A DNA stretch of 64,000 bases from NCBI GenBank assembly GCA_963575745.1, contig CAUYUJ010015759.1, positions 46,497-110,496 of the forward strand, in the 5' to 3' direction. Positions within the stretch are counted from its first letter, which is position 1, and every line of letters begins with the position of its first letter. The position numbers and the translations under genes are program-made. Shown here one piece after another: positions 10,925 through 21,721 of the stretch. This DNA is from Prorocentrum cordatum. Lineage: Eukaryota; Sar; Dinophyceae; Prorocentrales; Prorocentraceae. The notes under the pieces were generated by a model. The model had not been told where the DNA came from and made no database searches. It saw only the letters and a list, made by a program, of their open reading frames with translations.

Positions 10925-11035
10925 CAGAAATAATCTATCGCCTCCCAGGGCCCGGCACGTGAAGACCCTCTAGTTTCGGTATTTTCTTGATGCTCGAAAT
11001 TCTTTCTGGTGAGCAAGGCTAAAGTAGGTTGGATC
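10925..11035 (+). repeat. Dispersed repeat, copy 1 (partner at 62.6 kb)
   Basis: A block running from CTCCCAGGGCCCGGCACGTG through TTCTTTCTGGTGAGCAAGGC matches 62584-62680 closely, including CTCGAAATTCTTTCTGGTGA. CCAGAAATAAT precedes both copies, at different spacing. Confidence 0.7.
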
Positions 11036-11435
11036 ATTATATGTTTGATGTTTGTTTTTTGGGGGGCAGGCTGCTAGCCCGCAGTGTGGCCCGAGCTCCG
11101 GCATTACCATCACCTGTACGTCCAGCGGCGGGAGCGTAGGGCTGTGAACCAGCAGACGCAGGCAGTCGGGGGCGGAACAGGCGGGAGCGGCATCGCCCAA
11201 GTGCGAATCAACAGAAAGCGGAAGGACAATCTACGTAAGAGTGAACTCAACGCTTCTGCAGCAGCAAAGTGGACAAGAATAACAAAACTGAGACAGTGCA
11301 CTAGGGCAAGAGTTGCAGCTCACAAGCAGCAAACAGCCTGTGCACACGCAACCCATCGACTTGCTGAGGATCCCACGTAGTGGGGCTGCCCAAATGCAGC
11401 GAATGATTCCACCACATCCTCCTCCTCCACCTCCG

Positions 11436-11515
11436 CCTCTACCACCACCACCACCACCACCACCACCACCACCACCACCACCTTCTCCTCCTCCTCTTCC
11501 TCCACCTCCTCCACA
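11436..11515. repeat. (CCA)n then (CCT)n microsatellite
   Basis: (ACC)n is nearly pure from 11440 to 11483 and is followed by imperfect CCT/CTC. The rest of 10801-12095 shows no supported gene. Confidence 0.9.
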
Positions 11516-12095
11516 GATCAGGGGGTCGACATCTGGCGCGGCGCCAGCGGCTTGCTGAGTCGGGGCTGTCATTGCCTGGGTTTGGCCCGCCGTGGCAGTC
11601 CACCGGTCCCTCGAGTCACGCCACGCGAAAACCTCTCGCGGCGAGGAAACCTGGCGGGCATAGAGCAGTGCACACCTGGCACGGTGATCAAGCGGTCAAA
11701 GAAACAAGAGTGAGGAGGAGGATGAGGAGGAGCCCATGGAGGTGGAGGAGGAGACGGAAGACGGGGCAACCGACGGCACTGGTTTGGCGATTTTTGGTAC
11801 CTGTTGATGCCACCCCTAACATCTGGTTCGTTCCTTGCTTGCTCGTTTCCTGGTGGGTGCATGCCGTGGTTCCCGCTCTGCGGGCTCATAACAAATCGCA
11901 CGCGGCATCCCCGCCGACTTCTGTGTTGGCGGCGTACACAGGGAGCGTGGATAGACTACGCCTGTTCTCGCGAAATTGCATCCACCTGAAGACGCGAGAG
12001 AGCAAGGATCATAACAATCATGAATCAAAACGTGTGCGTAGATCAGCATCGTAAACTAATCCAGAGTGAGAATCAGAGACCAGCGTAGCGTGGAC

Positions 12096-13392
12096 CTACA
12101 AAGTGGAAGAGTACAGCGGACATGGTGCACTTAGCCATGGAGTACGTGGTCGGAGGTGGTGTTCGCGACAGTCTGCCGCAAATTCCGGCAATTCTTCACC
12201 GACATCGCGCATGCGCTGTTGCTCGAGGTAAAATGCCTCACCATCCTGGTACATTTGCGGCTTGGCGAAGGTCTACACAGGCTCCCGGTGGAATCTCCCA
12301 ATGGCGCTTGGCATCGAGGGTGACATCTGCATCCCTGCGGCTCTGTGTCGACAAATTGGCATTGCAATCAAAAGTGTCTCCAACAACGCGACCACGATCA
12401 AGCAGGCATGGCCCATCATCGATGAAGTCGCCATCTCGCTGAATGCAGAGGCTGTCCCCGGTACACATCACAGGCTCGTCCTGTAAAGAAACAGACTCCT
12501 CTGGTGTCAATGCGAACGACAAGAATGACACCTCGCAGGCACCCCGCTTGATCGTCTACCCACATTCCAAGAGGGGCGAGCACCTCATTAAACTCAGCAA
12601 GCCACTTCTTAAGGCCTCGCTGGTAGGGCGTCCGATTCCTAAGTCCAGTGATGAGGAAGATCGGCCACATCACCAAAAGCGTAACCCACAGTGTCGCAAC
12701 AATAGTAAGGCACCAGAGCGCAAAGCTGCACCCTGTCCACAGCCACATGCTTGGATGACGCCACGCCTCCGTATTGACCTCCTCCAACTTCTGGAGCCAC
12801 TCCTGCAGCGCCGATTCGTCCACACCTCTGCAGGCCAATTCATTAGGCATAGCCTGACCATCAAACCTGGGGGGCATGGCCGGGAGATTGCGCCAGTCAT
12901 CCACCCTAGATGACCTGGAATACACCAAGCGCTGCCCCGGCTTCGGCATGATCAAGCGCGCGTCATGGGCGCCACCCGCGCACTGCTTCTTGATGTTCAC
13001 ATTGAAGGCGACAAGCATGCTGGGGACATAGATAAAGAGGATGTACATGGGGGAGAACAACAAGAAACACACTACGATGTAGTCCTCCCACGGCAGGATC
13101 TTCCCGAGGTGCTGGCCCCGCGGTCCGAAATGTCGGACGGTGAGGGTGATTGTGATCATCGCATCGCACGTTGCGCTGAGCTGCACTCGCGACAAAACTC
13201 GTGGCTTGGCCCATGCTGGGGACAGATGCAAGGGGATCACCATGAAGACCATACCTCCGAATTGGGATACGCTGAACAGCAACGTTCCAATCTGCAGATA
13301 AGCAAGGGCTGCGTTGCATTAGACAGCTGCCAGAAGGACCCGTCTGCATTTATGATGGCTTCGCAAAACCTCACTCTCGACGTTTCGTGGAT

Positions 13393-13429
<37 letters not shown>

Positions 13430-14560
13430 CTGACACCACAGACCGCGAGCGGCAGGAGGTTGCCATAGCGCAGCGCCTGAGCTTTCGTCAAGGACCCCTG
13501 CATCGGGATGAGCACTCTGGCTATGATGATGGCTCCCGGCACGCACGCCAGCACAAAGCCTGTGCAGAAACCCAACGCGGCGCTAGGCTCGACACCCCAG
13601 AGCACGAGGCTGCTCACAGATCCGATCGCTCCCAAAAATAAAGCCAACGCAAAACCAAGGGCGATCTTGAATTCCGACTTCCCCATCTCTCAACGCGGCG
13701 GAGTCGACACAAGTAAATCCACCAGCTTCGTTGATCTCTACCCGGATGCGCTGCAAGTCATCCTCGTTCGAGCATCTTGCCGTCTCTGAGGTGCAAGCAC
13801 CGCGCGCGATCAACGTCTTCGCAATGTCAACAAGTATGCCAACCTGGACGACTGCGAACAAAAAACATAGACGCACCAAAGCCTGTTTTACATGTCCGCC
13901 TGCCGTGTCGGCACGACGACATCCCCCTAACTGACGGCCCCAAGACCTGCAGAGACTTCGCGACGGCGGCTGCCAAGGCGAAAAGAAGGCCCACAACTTG
14001 GAGAGACGACGCGTTTTCCGGGCACGGCTCTGCCACATACGTCCCGCAGATTTCAGCGTCAGCTGCGGCCGCATACTTACACATTCTTGCTGGATCTGCA
14101 GTGTGATCCACGAAGTGATCTGCGTAGTGGCCATTATGTTTGATGCCGTCGATGCTGAGAAGTATTCCATGGCACTGCCCATCCAGCTTGGGAAGTCGGG
14201 AGAATCAAAGCGGATAGGCGAGCATGAGCAACAAAGGAATCACGAAACATGCAGTGGGGAGCCACTGTAAGACGTCAACATGCCGGGAAAGTGGGCCAGA
14301 CTGCTGATCGACGCGCTTCACATTGGAGAGAACACGACCGAATGGTGTCTCGGAGGGGAATGTCCCGATTTGTTCTTGAATACTGGGGCCAGCCCGGTCC
14401 TTACACTGATTAATGGAAAATGCGCAAATGAAGAGCACGTCACCGACATGAGTGGAGCCGATCACCTGTGCCAGAAACTCCTCTGCATTCTCGGACCAGC
14501 AATGGGAGACGGTCTTGTTAACCTCCGGGGGCTCTTCGCGATTTATCAAAGGCGCGAGGC
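12096..14560 (-). CDS. Multi-exon multi-pass membrane protein with a dinoflagellate 'HCWS' domain
   Basis: Five exons are readable. B (about 14548-14225) has TVSHCWSE ... FICAFSINQ ... SETPFGRVLSN, then a hydrophobic stretch ending LLLMLAYPL. This resembles a domain I recall from dinoflagellate proteins, with unknown function. C (13882-13723), after CAG, has a membrane segment CFLFAVVQVGILV and then CSNEDDLQRIRVEINEAGGF. D (about 13688-13444) has two membrane segments. E (13291-12560), after CTGCAG, has about three or four membrane segments with a soluble charged loop between. F (12272-12096), after TAG, ends in a TAG stop. Junctions D/E (GTCTGT donor) and E/F (GTAGAC donor) both keep phase 0. 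C to D changes frame across only 34 bp, so there is either a tiny intron, another splice choice, or a frameshift. More exons probably lie above 14.56 kb. The protein is probably an integral membrane protein of unknown function. Confidence 0.6.
13399..13425. repeat. (GA)n microsatellite inside an intron
   Basis: Pure (GA)n between exons D and E of the membrane-protein gene. On the coding strand it is a CT-rich tract within the roughly 150-bp intron. Confidence 0.9.
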
Positions 14561-14929
14561 GCATGCAAGCAGCTCCTCACACTGCTCCCTGCTCATGCCC
14601 CAATGCTCACCGACTCGGTCGGCCTCTTTGCCATCCGTCTGCGGCTTACCGTGAACTCCCTTCGGTGCCACCGCCGAGCTCTTTAAATCGCTGGGAATAA
14701 TGCGGGTCGTCCTCCTCCACCCAAACCACATCAAGCCAGGACAAGCAACCGTGGTCAGCGCTGAGGGGGGATGCCGAGACGCCCAATTCTGGAATGATGG
14801 ACCACAGCTTGCTAGCTGGTCTCGCCCGGCTTCGTGAAGGCATGCGGCGCGCCCTGCATCGTGGATACGTGGACGCCGCGGCCGCGCTTTCCCGCGCGCC
14901 CCGACTTGGACGCGAAGCCCAGGGCCCAA
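14546..14929 (-). other. Possible upstream exon(s) of the membrane-protein gene
   Basis: Two overlapping minus-strand frames look coding. One contains WVEEDDPHYSQRFKELGGG and meets a good GTAAGC donor at 14649. The other contains GMSREQCEELLACASRL just before the HCWS exon. With a GTGAGC donor near 14609 and an acceptor ending GCGAAG, the second frame could join the HCWS exon in phase, but that would remove the SREQCEELL segment. The true structure is not settled. Confidence 0.3.
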
Positions 14930-15903
14930 CTACAGCTGCACCTGCAAGCCCCTCGGCCGTTCCCCAAGCAGGCTCCTCGATGCACTGGGGCCTCGCCGCT
15001 TCTTGGGACACCGCCCCAGCAGCCATGCCTTGATGTGGTGCGACAGGATGCGGCGCGTGGCCTACCAGATGGGCCTCAACAGATGCAGCAGAAGATGGAT
15101 GACCTTCTCCCAGTTTCATGTCTTCCGTGGGGCAGGACCCTGCCCACATCTACCAGGTCGAGGACGTGCCAGCCCACTGTGGACGAGGTGCCCCGCCTCA
15201 ATTCGCATGGAAGCCCATTGGGGGGCCGACCTTGCGTGGCAAGCCGGCTGCTGGCTCGGAGCCCAGGCACTTACGCAACTTGCCAACGGCAATGCATGAC
15301 CTGGTGGCCTCCCTCGGGCGACAACAGCAGGACCCACGACGATGGGGCCGAATCACTCGTGCCCTGCGACCTGGACATCGGCAGGACATTCGCACGCATG
15401 ATGATGTACATTAATATGAATGGGCGTGGCCAGTCATACATTTCGCTGCATATCTAGATCGCCAGTGCTGCATCATTGTCTTGAAGGGCTATGCCACTGC
15501 AGTGGAGGGGCACGCCCAACGTCTGGAACAGAGGGCAGCAGCGGCCAAGCGTGCACAACGCTTTCACACGTGGACCCAGGAGGCGCTGGTCTTTGGAGCT
15601 GCCCCCATCTTTGGCACGACGAAGCTGAAGTGCTGGGCGCACAATGAGGTCGGCGCCTTCGGCATTCGCGCATCCCTCCCTCAGGCGGTAGCCGACGTCC
15701 AGAGGGACTTCTGGAGCCGCATCTGGCAGACCGACAGGGTCTCTGCTGCGGTCACCAAGGCCCAACTGTTCGAACACCATGGTCAGCTCGATCCCCATCT
15801 TCCGAGGCCCCACGCAAACCAGCGCTTTCGGCCAAAGTTCTGGTTTCGGGCCGCGGGGGGGCGGGCGGCCGACCCTGGCGCAACGTGCCGCTGAGAATGC
15901 AAC

Positions 15904-16940
15904 GTGGACCACCTCGCGGGCGGCACCGACGACCTGTCCACTGTCATCAGCTCCATGCCTACTGATTCGCTCCCTGTCCCTGCTGCGGCCGAAGTGCGCA
16001 GGGCTGCGAAGTCGTTCCGATGGAGGACAGGGCTTGCAGCAGATGCCCTGCCCCCTCGGGCGTGCCCCCTCGTGACCGACGAGGCCCTGGCCGCGATGGT
16101 CTACCTGCTTTGGGCGGCGGAGAGCTGGGGCCGATGGCCCACTGCCATCATGCTGATCCACGCGATGCTGCTCGCCAAGCCGACCGGAGGTTCCAGGCCC
16201 ATCGCGCTGCCCCCCTCGGTCTACAGGGTTTACGCCAATATCAGGATCGCACGCGTCAGGAGACGGGGCGCGGCGAACACCGGGCCCTATTTCGCCTTTG
16301 GCGCAGGGCGATCCACCGCGGACGTTGGCGCGCGCACCATGGTCTACGCGGGGGCCGCCGACTCGGGCGACGGCGACGCCATCGTCGCGGCCATAGTGGA
16401 CATCAACAAGTGCTTCGACAGGGTCGTCTGGCACGAGATCATAGATGCCGCAAGGCGCACTGGCCTCCCGCTCGCCATCCTGCGCGCCGTCTTGACGATG
16501 TACGCCGCGCCCGGGCGGATCCGACGGGGCACCGCCTACTCCTGCGCGGTCACGGCTATGCAAGGGATCTTGCCAGGCTGTTCGGTGGCGATGCCCCTCG
16601 GGTCCTGATGAGGCCGCTCGGCGTCTACGGCGCTTCTGTCGTCGCCATCCCGCGCGCCCTGGACATCTGGGCCGATGACGCACTGCAGATCATGATGAAG
16701 CGCCACCTGATTGAGGACGTCGCGGTCTCGGCCACGTCGCGCCTCGCGGTGGCCCCCAAGGCCGCGCAGCTGCCCATCGCCAAGGACAAGGCCAAGATCC
16801 TCGGCTCGACCGAAGCCCCCGCCAGGTTGGCCCAGCACGGCTTCCAAGCGGTCAACGAACTGAGTATCTTGGGCTTGGAGTGCCGCGCATGGCGAAGCTT
16901 GCTCGCAGGATTGCGCGTCCGCGCCTTGCCCCTGGTATGA
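15904..16940 (+). pseudogene. Reverse transcriptase domain, frameshifted
   Basis: The finger region reads LLAKPTGGSRPIALPPSVYR. Motif A is VDINKCFDRV (16393-16422), motif B is QGILPGCSVAMP (16560-16595), and motif C is WADDALQ (16666-16686), in place of the usual YADD/YVDD. Motifs A and B are in the frame that stops at 16608 (TGA). Motif C is in a second frame, open from 16020 to 16940, so an indel lies between B and C. Without the shift the enzyme would copy RNA to DNA for target-primed insertion. As it stands it is inactive. Confidence 0.75.
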
Positions 16941-17198
16941 CATATGGATTGCGCGTCGCGGGCGCGCCGCCGACCGCGGCCAACGCCCGGGCTCGCCTCA
17001 TTCGCACCGGGTGGTGTAGGATGACGACGGCTTCGTCAGCCTGGCTGGCCTTCTCGCTGGGGGGCGCGTCCATCTTCGCGTGGGCCCAGCTCGTCTTCGA
17101 CCAGCAGATCCCGCAGGAGATGCTCCATCAGGCATGTTGAGTACAATCGACGACATTGGCATCCGCATCGACTCCGCGGGCTTCAACTGCTGAGCCTG

Positions 17199-18812
17199 TT
17201 GGCGCTGCTTTCTTCAACGTCCGCAGGTTGGGATGGAGAGCGCACTCAGCAGAGCACGAGGAGACGGGCAATGATATCATCTACATCCTCAGAATTTAGC
17301 TCCAGCATGTGTTCGATCCATGGCATGGCGCAGTTACAGATCAGTCCATTGGGAGGAGCGGGCCAATCGCAGTATCATGCTTCCGAACATCCCTCCCCGC
17401 CGCGTGATCCACGTGGTTATTGGATTGAACCGTTGGCGGCATTGATGCACGCGCAGCCAGAGGCCTCCACCTGGAACCTTGCTCCCAAAGCACGTGGCGC
17501 ACTACGATCGACATTCGTCGGAGCCCAATGGTCTCAACATCGATTGCACGAGATGGGCTGCGCGTCGTCGTCCCAGTGCCTCGTCTGCGGTCAGCGTGGC
17601 GACCTACATCACAGGTTCTAGACGTGCCCCAAGTCTGATGAGATGAAGAAGTGCGCTGTGGATAAGGCGCTCCTTGACATGGCGACCAGGGCTGTCGTCA
17701 ATGACCTGTTCTTCACGCGCGCCCTGCTCCCATGCGCTATGCTGCCTGATCTGCCGCCACCGCTGGGCACGCAACGCTGGTGGCACTGTATGGGTGGCCA
17801 GACCATGGACATCACGGGCGTGGTCTACACCGACGGTTCGTCTCGCAATCCGCCGTACTGGCCTGAGGCCAATCGCGCCGGCTGGGCCATCGCCATTCTC
17901 AACGGCCGCCAGCTGCGAGGGATGGATTTTGGCCTGCTGCCAGGGCCCCAGCAGACCGCGCAGCGGGGGAAGATCTACGCCGTGCTCCAGGTGGCCAAGC
18001 ACGGCCACCTCCCGCTCCACATCAAGACGGACTGCCTTGGCTTGGTGGAGTCGCTCGCCTTCGGCAAGGCTCACTGCACCCACGCCAGGCGCGACAACGT
18101 GGACCTCTGGCGCCAGCTGTGGCACGCCATCGGGGATATGGGCGGCCCCACGGATCAGCTTAAAATCGCGTGGGTCGTGGACCATCAGACGTACATCGGC
18201 GCTGGCGACAGCATCGACAAGATCGGCAATGACTTCGCCGACGTGGCTGCGAAGAAGGGCACCAACCTGCACACCTTCCCAATGCATGCCTACGCGGAGC
18301 ACCAGAAGTTGCTCATGGCCGCGCGGCAGGTCGCCGCCTGGATAGGCAACGTGCAGGCGGAACCCGACGCCCTGGGCGACAGGGTGCCCGCGGTGGGCAG
18401 GCGCCCTCGGCGCAAGGCGGCTGCTGGGGCGGCCCCTGACGGCCCGCGCGGGCCGACCAGTCTGCGGTCGCTCGGAGGCGGCCTCGACGTGCGGTGTAAC
18501 AGGTTTCACCCACCTGTCGCGGCGAATGTCGGGTGGCGTTGTCACCACCGTCCTAGGTGCGCTCGTAACCGACGGGGCCTCGGGAGGCTCCAGCGGGAGG
18601 TTTGCCCCGCGAGGGCGTTTCTGGCCCTGCCCGCAAACGCCGCTTCCGATAGGAAACGGCACCTGCCTGGCCAGGGAGGCTCGGGAGAGCTCCCCAAGTC
18701 GAAACGACTCTGCGCGGGGCCGGAGGAAGGCTCCTTGGCGCAAGGTACTGAGGGGCCTGTGGCCCCAGGCGAATCGAAGCAAACGGGTGATGTCCGTCGT
18801 CGCCGTCTGTAG
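17199..18812 (+). pseudogene. Zinc knuckle plus RNase H domain of the LINE
   Basis: A CLVCGQRGDLHHRF motif (about 17578-17619) is followed at once by a TAG stop and then, in the same frame, TCPKSDEMKK and an RNase H fold. Catalytic residues: Asp in VVYTDGSS (17823-17846), Asp in IKTDCLGL (18021-18044), and Asp in GNDFADVAAKKG (18226-18261). The usual glutamate of the second strand-helix element appears as Lys in AQRGKIYAV (17955-17981), so one of the four metal ligands is lost. The Arg/Pro-rich tail after 18400 has no recognised domain. The stop and the lost Glu both indicate a dead copy. Confidence 0.7.
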
Positions 18813-18842
18813 GACGTCGCTGCCGAGGACGAGTTTCACAGG

Positions 18843-19538
18843 GTGGTAAGAACTCGGGTTAGGCTTCCTCCTCCTCCTCCTCCTCCGGCCTCGACTTCGG
18901 AGCCTCCTTCCTCCTCGTCCTCTGCCTCCTCCAAGGGTAGGCGCCGTCCAGGAGAGGTCGAAGATACTCCCAAGGGTTTGAAGCTGTCACCCCATCCCCT
19001 GGGCTCCTCCCCTCCTCCGACTCGTCCTGCTTCTGACCTCTCCTCCGTGCCTCCGCCGCCGAAGACCCCCGTCGCGCTTCGCTCGAGGGTCCGCTTCTCG
19101 GAGGTCCTGGAGGGACCCGACAGGCCTCAAAAGGCCGTCGATGGGGCTGTGGCCTCCGCGTCCTCGCGCGGTGCGAAGCGCGCTTGTCGGGGAGCGCCCC
19201 CATCGAGGGCCGATGCGGTGGCGCCGTTGGCCCCTCTGCCGCGCTCTGGGGATGTCCCTCCCGAGAGCGCGAGGGGTCAAGTCTTGTATGTCTCGAGGGA
19301 TCTCGTTGGGTGCAGCAAGTGTGAGGCATTCTCGGCCAGGACGGCGCGAACCCAATTGTTCTAGGAATGTGAGCCCGAGGCGGCCCTTTCCAACAACCCC
19401 CAGAGGAAATGGAGGAGGGACAATGTTATGAAGGGCCTTCACCCCAAAGGTGGTAAGGCCCCTCCCGTCCCCATCCCTCGCAGGCTTCAGGCCCACGACC
19501 ATGCCGTCCAATGGCTGGGCCTGCTGTCCACATCCTGA
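18843..19538 (+). pseudogene. C-terminal region of the LINE with CxxC and HPKGG motifs
   Basis: A proline- and serine-rich linker leads to DLVGCSKCEAFSARTARTQLF, an in-frame TAG at 19362-19364, then ECEP ... NVMKGLHPKGG and a TGA at 19536-19538. A zinc-ribbon-like CxxC followed by an 'L.G.HP' motif is, from memory, common downstream of RNase H in dinoflagellate LINE products. It keeps the RNase H frame, separated from it only by a stop at 18812. Confidence 0.5.
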
Positions 19539-19769
19539 GCTAGAGCGCTCATCCATGTTTCTGTTTTCTCTGTGGCCCTCGGTCGCTCGTCTTGCTCGGC
19601 CCTGGGCTTCCCTCTCGGGTCCTCTCGGCGTGGCCGTGAGGTTTCGGCTGGGCTGTGCGCGTGCTGGGGACCCGAAACGCTCTGTGCTCGATTGCGCGCT
19701 CTACACTTTTCCCGCCGCTCCCTACCGCCCCTGACCCGAACTCGGCGCGTCGCTCCATGGGCTCGCGAC

Positions 19770-19925
19770 TCCTGCTGCTCCTCCTCCTCCTCCTCCTCCT
19801 CCTCCTCCTCCTCCTCCTCCTCATCCTCCCTCTCCTCCTCCTCCCTCTCCTCCTCCTCCCACTCCTCCTCTTCCTCCTCCTCCTCCTCCTCCTCCTCCTC
19901 CCAACCACCACAACCACCACCATGA
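19770..19925. repeat. (CTC)n then (CCA)n microsatellite at the LINE 3' side
   Basis: Imperfect CTC repeats run from 19773 to 19902, followed by ACCACC. This is a plausible 3' tail of the retroelement or an independent tract. Confidence 0.85.
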
Positions 19926-20062
19926 TTAGCAACAACAACATCATCATTCCCATCATCGCCAGAACCGTCATCCTCGTCCTCGTCCTCCCCAGCACCACCA
20001 TCGACACAATGATGGGAATCTCCCTCGTCCGCCAAAATCATCCCCCCTTCTCCCATCATTGT

Positions 20063-20820
20063 CTAAGTCCTCTCATCGTCACCATCAAGGTCATCAACAT
20101 CCTCATCGATTCGAGCAACTGCCGCCGATGATGCTGGGCTGGCAGTGGCGGGATTGCTGCAAGCAACTGGATACAGGCTCACATCCTTCCTCCTCCCTCC
20201 CTCTCTCATCATGTCTGGGAGGAGGGAAGAGGAACGAGGTGGACCTGCATCGCCGTCCTCCTCCGATTTACCAATTAGAGGGTATGGCAGTGGACCATTG
20301 CAACGCTCGCGATGGAAAGCACTGCGACATAGAAGAAAGAAAACAGCACAAGGCTGAATTGGAACGAAGCCAGGTCGCAAGCTGGCTCTGGCTGCTGCCT
20401 TCGTTAGTGTGGGGGGGGGGCAGCCGTGGGAGAGCGGAACACAACGGCCACCGGAAGCAAAACGCCAGAAGTGGCCAGGGGAAGAGGGGGAGAGGCGAAG
20501 GGCGAACATCGTCGAGGCTACAAGGGGTTCCCACCGCTGCGCCATTCTGACGACACCCTCTACAAGTTTGTTTGGCTTCGCGAATGCTGGGGCTGGAAAG
20601 CTGGAACAGATCACAGCCGAAGCGAGACCGACGGCACCCCCGCGCCTTTTGGCCCTCTTCTTGCCCTTCGCCTTCCGCTTCGCCCGCCGCGAGGACGAGC
20701 CGCTACTGCTGCTGCTGCTGCTGCTCTTGGCGGAGGAGCTAGCCTGGGCCGAAGAGGGAGCGGCGGGGCATGCGTTGGCTGTGTTCGACGCGCCGTTCTT
20801 CGCGGAGGCGGCAAACATGT
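20063..20820 (-). CDS. Candidate serine/lysine-rich ORF or first exon
   Basis: From an ATG at 20820 the frame is open for 252 codons. It starts MFAASAKNGASNTANA, then has serine runs and a basic cluster (RRAKRKAKGKKRAKRR, about residues 46-61), which would suit nuclear targeting. It ends in an acidic tail, IDEDVDDLDGDDERT. The sequence upstream is pyrimidine-rich with a TTAG near 20895, a possible trans-splice acceptor for the dinoflagellate leader. Only the first 65 or so residues look coding by composition. They may be a first exon ending near 20610, perhaps of the membrane or lysine-rich gene further down the same strand. No domain is recognised. Confidence 0.35.
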
Positions 20821-21720
20821 GAATATTGGAAGAGAAATGGACAGAGGGGGAACCGGGAAAAAGAGGAACAAATGGGGAGGGGTCGAGGAACACTAAGGCC
20901 AAGGAAGGGCAACACAAGGAGGCGAGGGACAGGGGGTTGGGGGGAGGGCAAAGGCGACAGGGGGAACAGGGTGAGGATGATGACGGCGAGTGGACGAGTT
21001 AGACGGCGAGAGAAGCAGAGAGGATGACACAAGGCGAGACGAGAGTAAATGAAAAACAACTAGCACGAAAGCGCGGGGATGCAGATAATTCGCACATTTG
21101 ATCGGATGAGCCCGCCCTCCCCGCATTGTCTGCGTCTGCCCAGACACGCCTGTGTCGTGCCTTGCCTCGCCCAACTTCGCCTTGATATGTATGGTGTGCC
21201 TACTTGGTTTCATGCGCAGTGTCGTCCACCGCTATGTGCGGAACTCGCACACCGCCACACACGCGCACTGCACCTTGCAATGCTGTGCGTAGCCTTCCTG
21301 GCTTGAATACCCTCGATGAGCCCTGAAACGGCGCGATAGCGGTAGAAGGGGAAGAGTGAAGTGACCGTGATTCCCCTGTCATGGATGGATGTGCTGGGGG
21401 CCCTGCGCGCAGGGCACCTGCCAACCCTGTGAAGTTGGCGCCCCCTATCTGTGATAGAAGTGATTCACGGTGAGAACCGACGGTGGTTGAGGAATGGCCC
21501 TGGAGGATGTAGGCAGATGCCTGGGCCTCGTGCCCCGGACGCTAGTAGTGTCGGTGGGCCCGCCGCCTTCCACTTGCGCGCATGTGTCATGTTTTTTCTT
21601 TTTTGTCCCAAACAACCTGTGTTGTTGGGTCCTCGTTTTGAAGAGACGGTGCCCCGCGTCTCCTTCCTCCCGCTGCCTCCTCCCTCCGCCCCCCTCTCCC
21701 TCGTTGCCTCTGCTCACGGC
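20821..21720. other. Unassigned spacer
   Basis: Purine-rich sequence (20821-21050), then mixed sequence with no motif, repeat or splice-bounded frame I can support. Confidence 0.35.
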
Positions 21721-21721
21721 G

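Larger units (their letters stand above)
15100..19538 (+). mobile_element. Degenerate LINE-type non-LTR retrotransposon
   Basis: A damaged retrotransposon ORF is readable in order: an N-terminal part without firm motifs (15118-15894), reverse transcriptase (15904-16940), a CxxC...H zinc motif (17575-17620), RNase H (17640-18260), and a C-terminal part with CSKC and HPKGG (18843-19538). A single frame shift near 16600 moves it from one frame to another. After that, all pieces lie in one frame but are broken by stops near 16940, 17621, 18812 and 19364, among others. A CTC microsatellite starts near 19770. It lies on the opposite strand to the host exons at 14.5 and 20.8 kb, possibly inside an intron. 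It cannot be autonomous. Confidence 0.75.

Noticed and set aside
12238-12531. 97-codon minus frame overlapping the end of the membrane-protein exon
   Set aside because: The phase-0 splice from 12560 to 12272 makes this intronic. It has no motif of its own.
16338-16346. GT-rich bases in the RT read as a splice donor
   Set aside because: The frame is continuous RT sequence on both sides, so no intron is needed.
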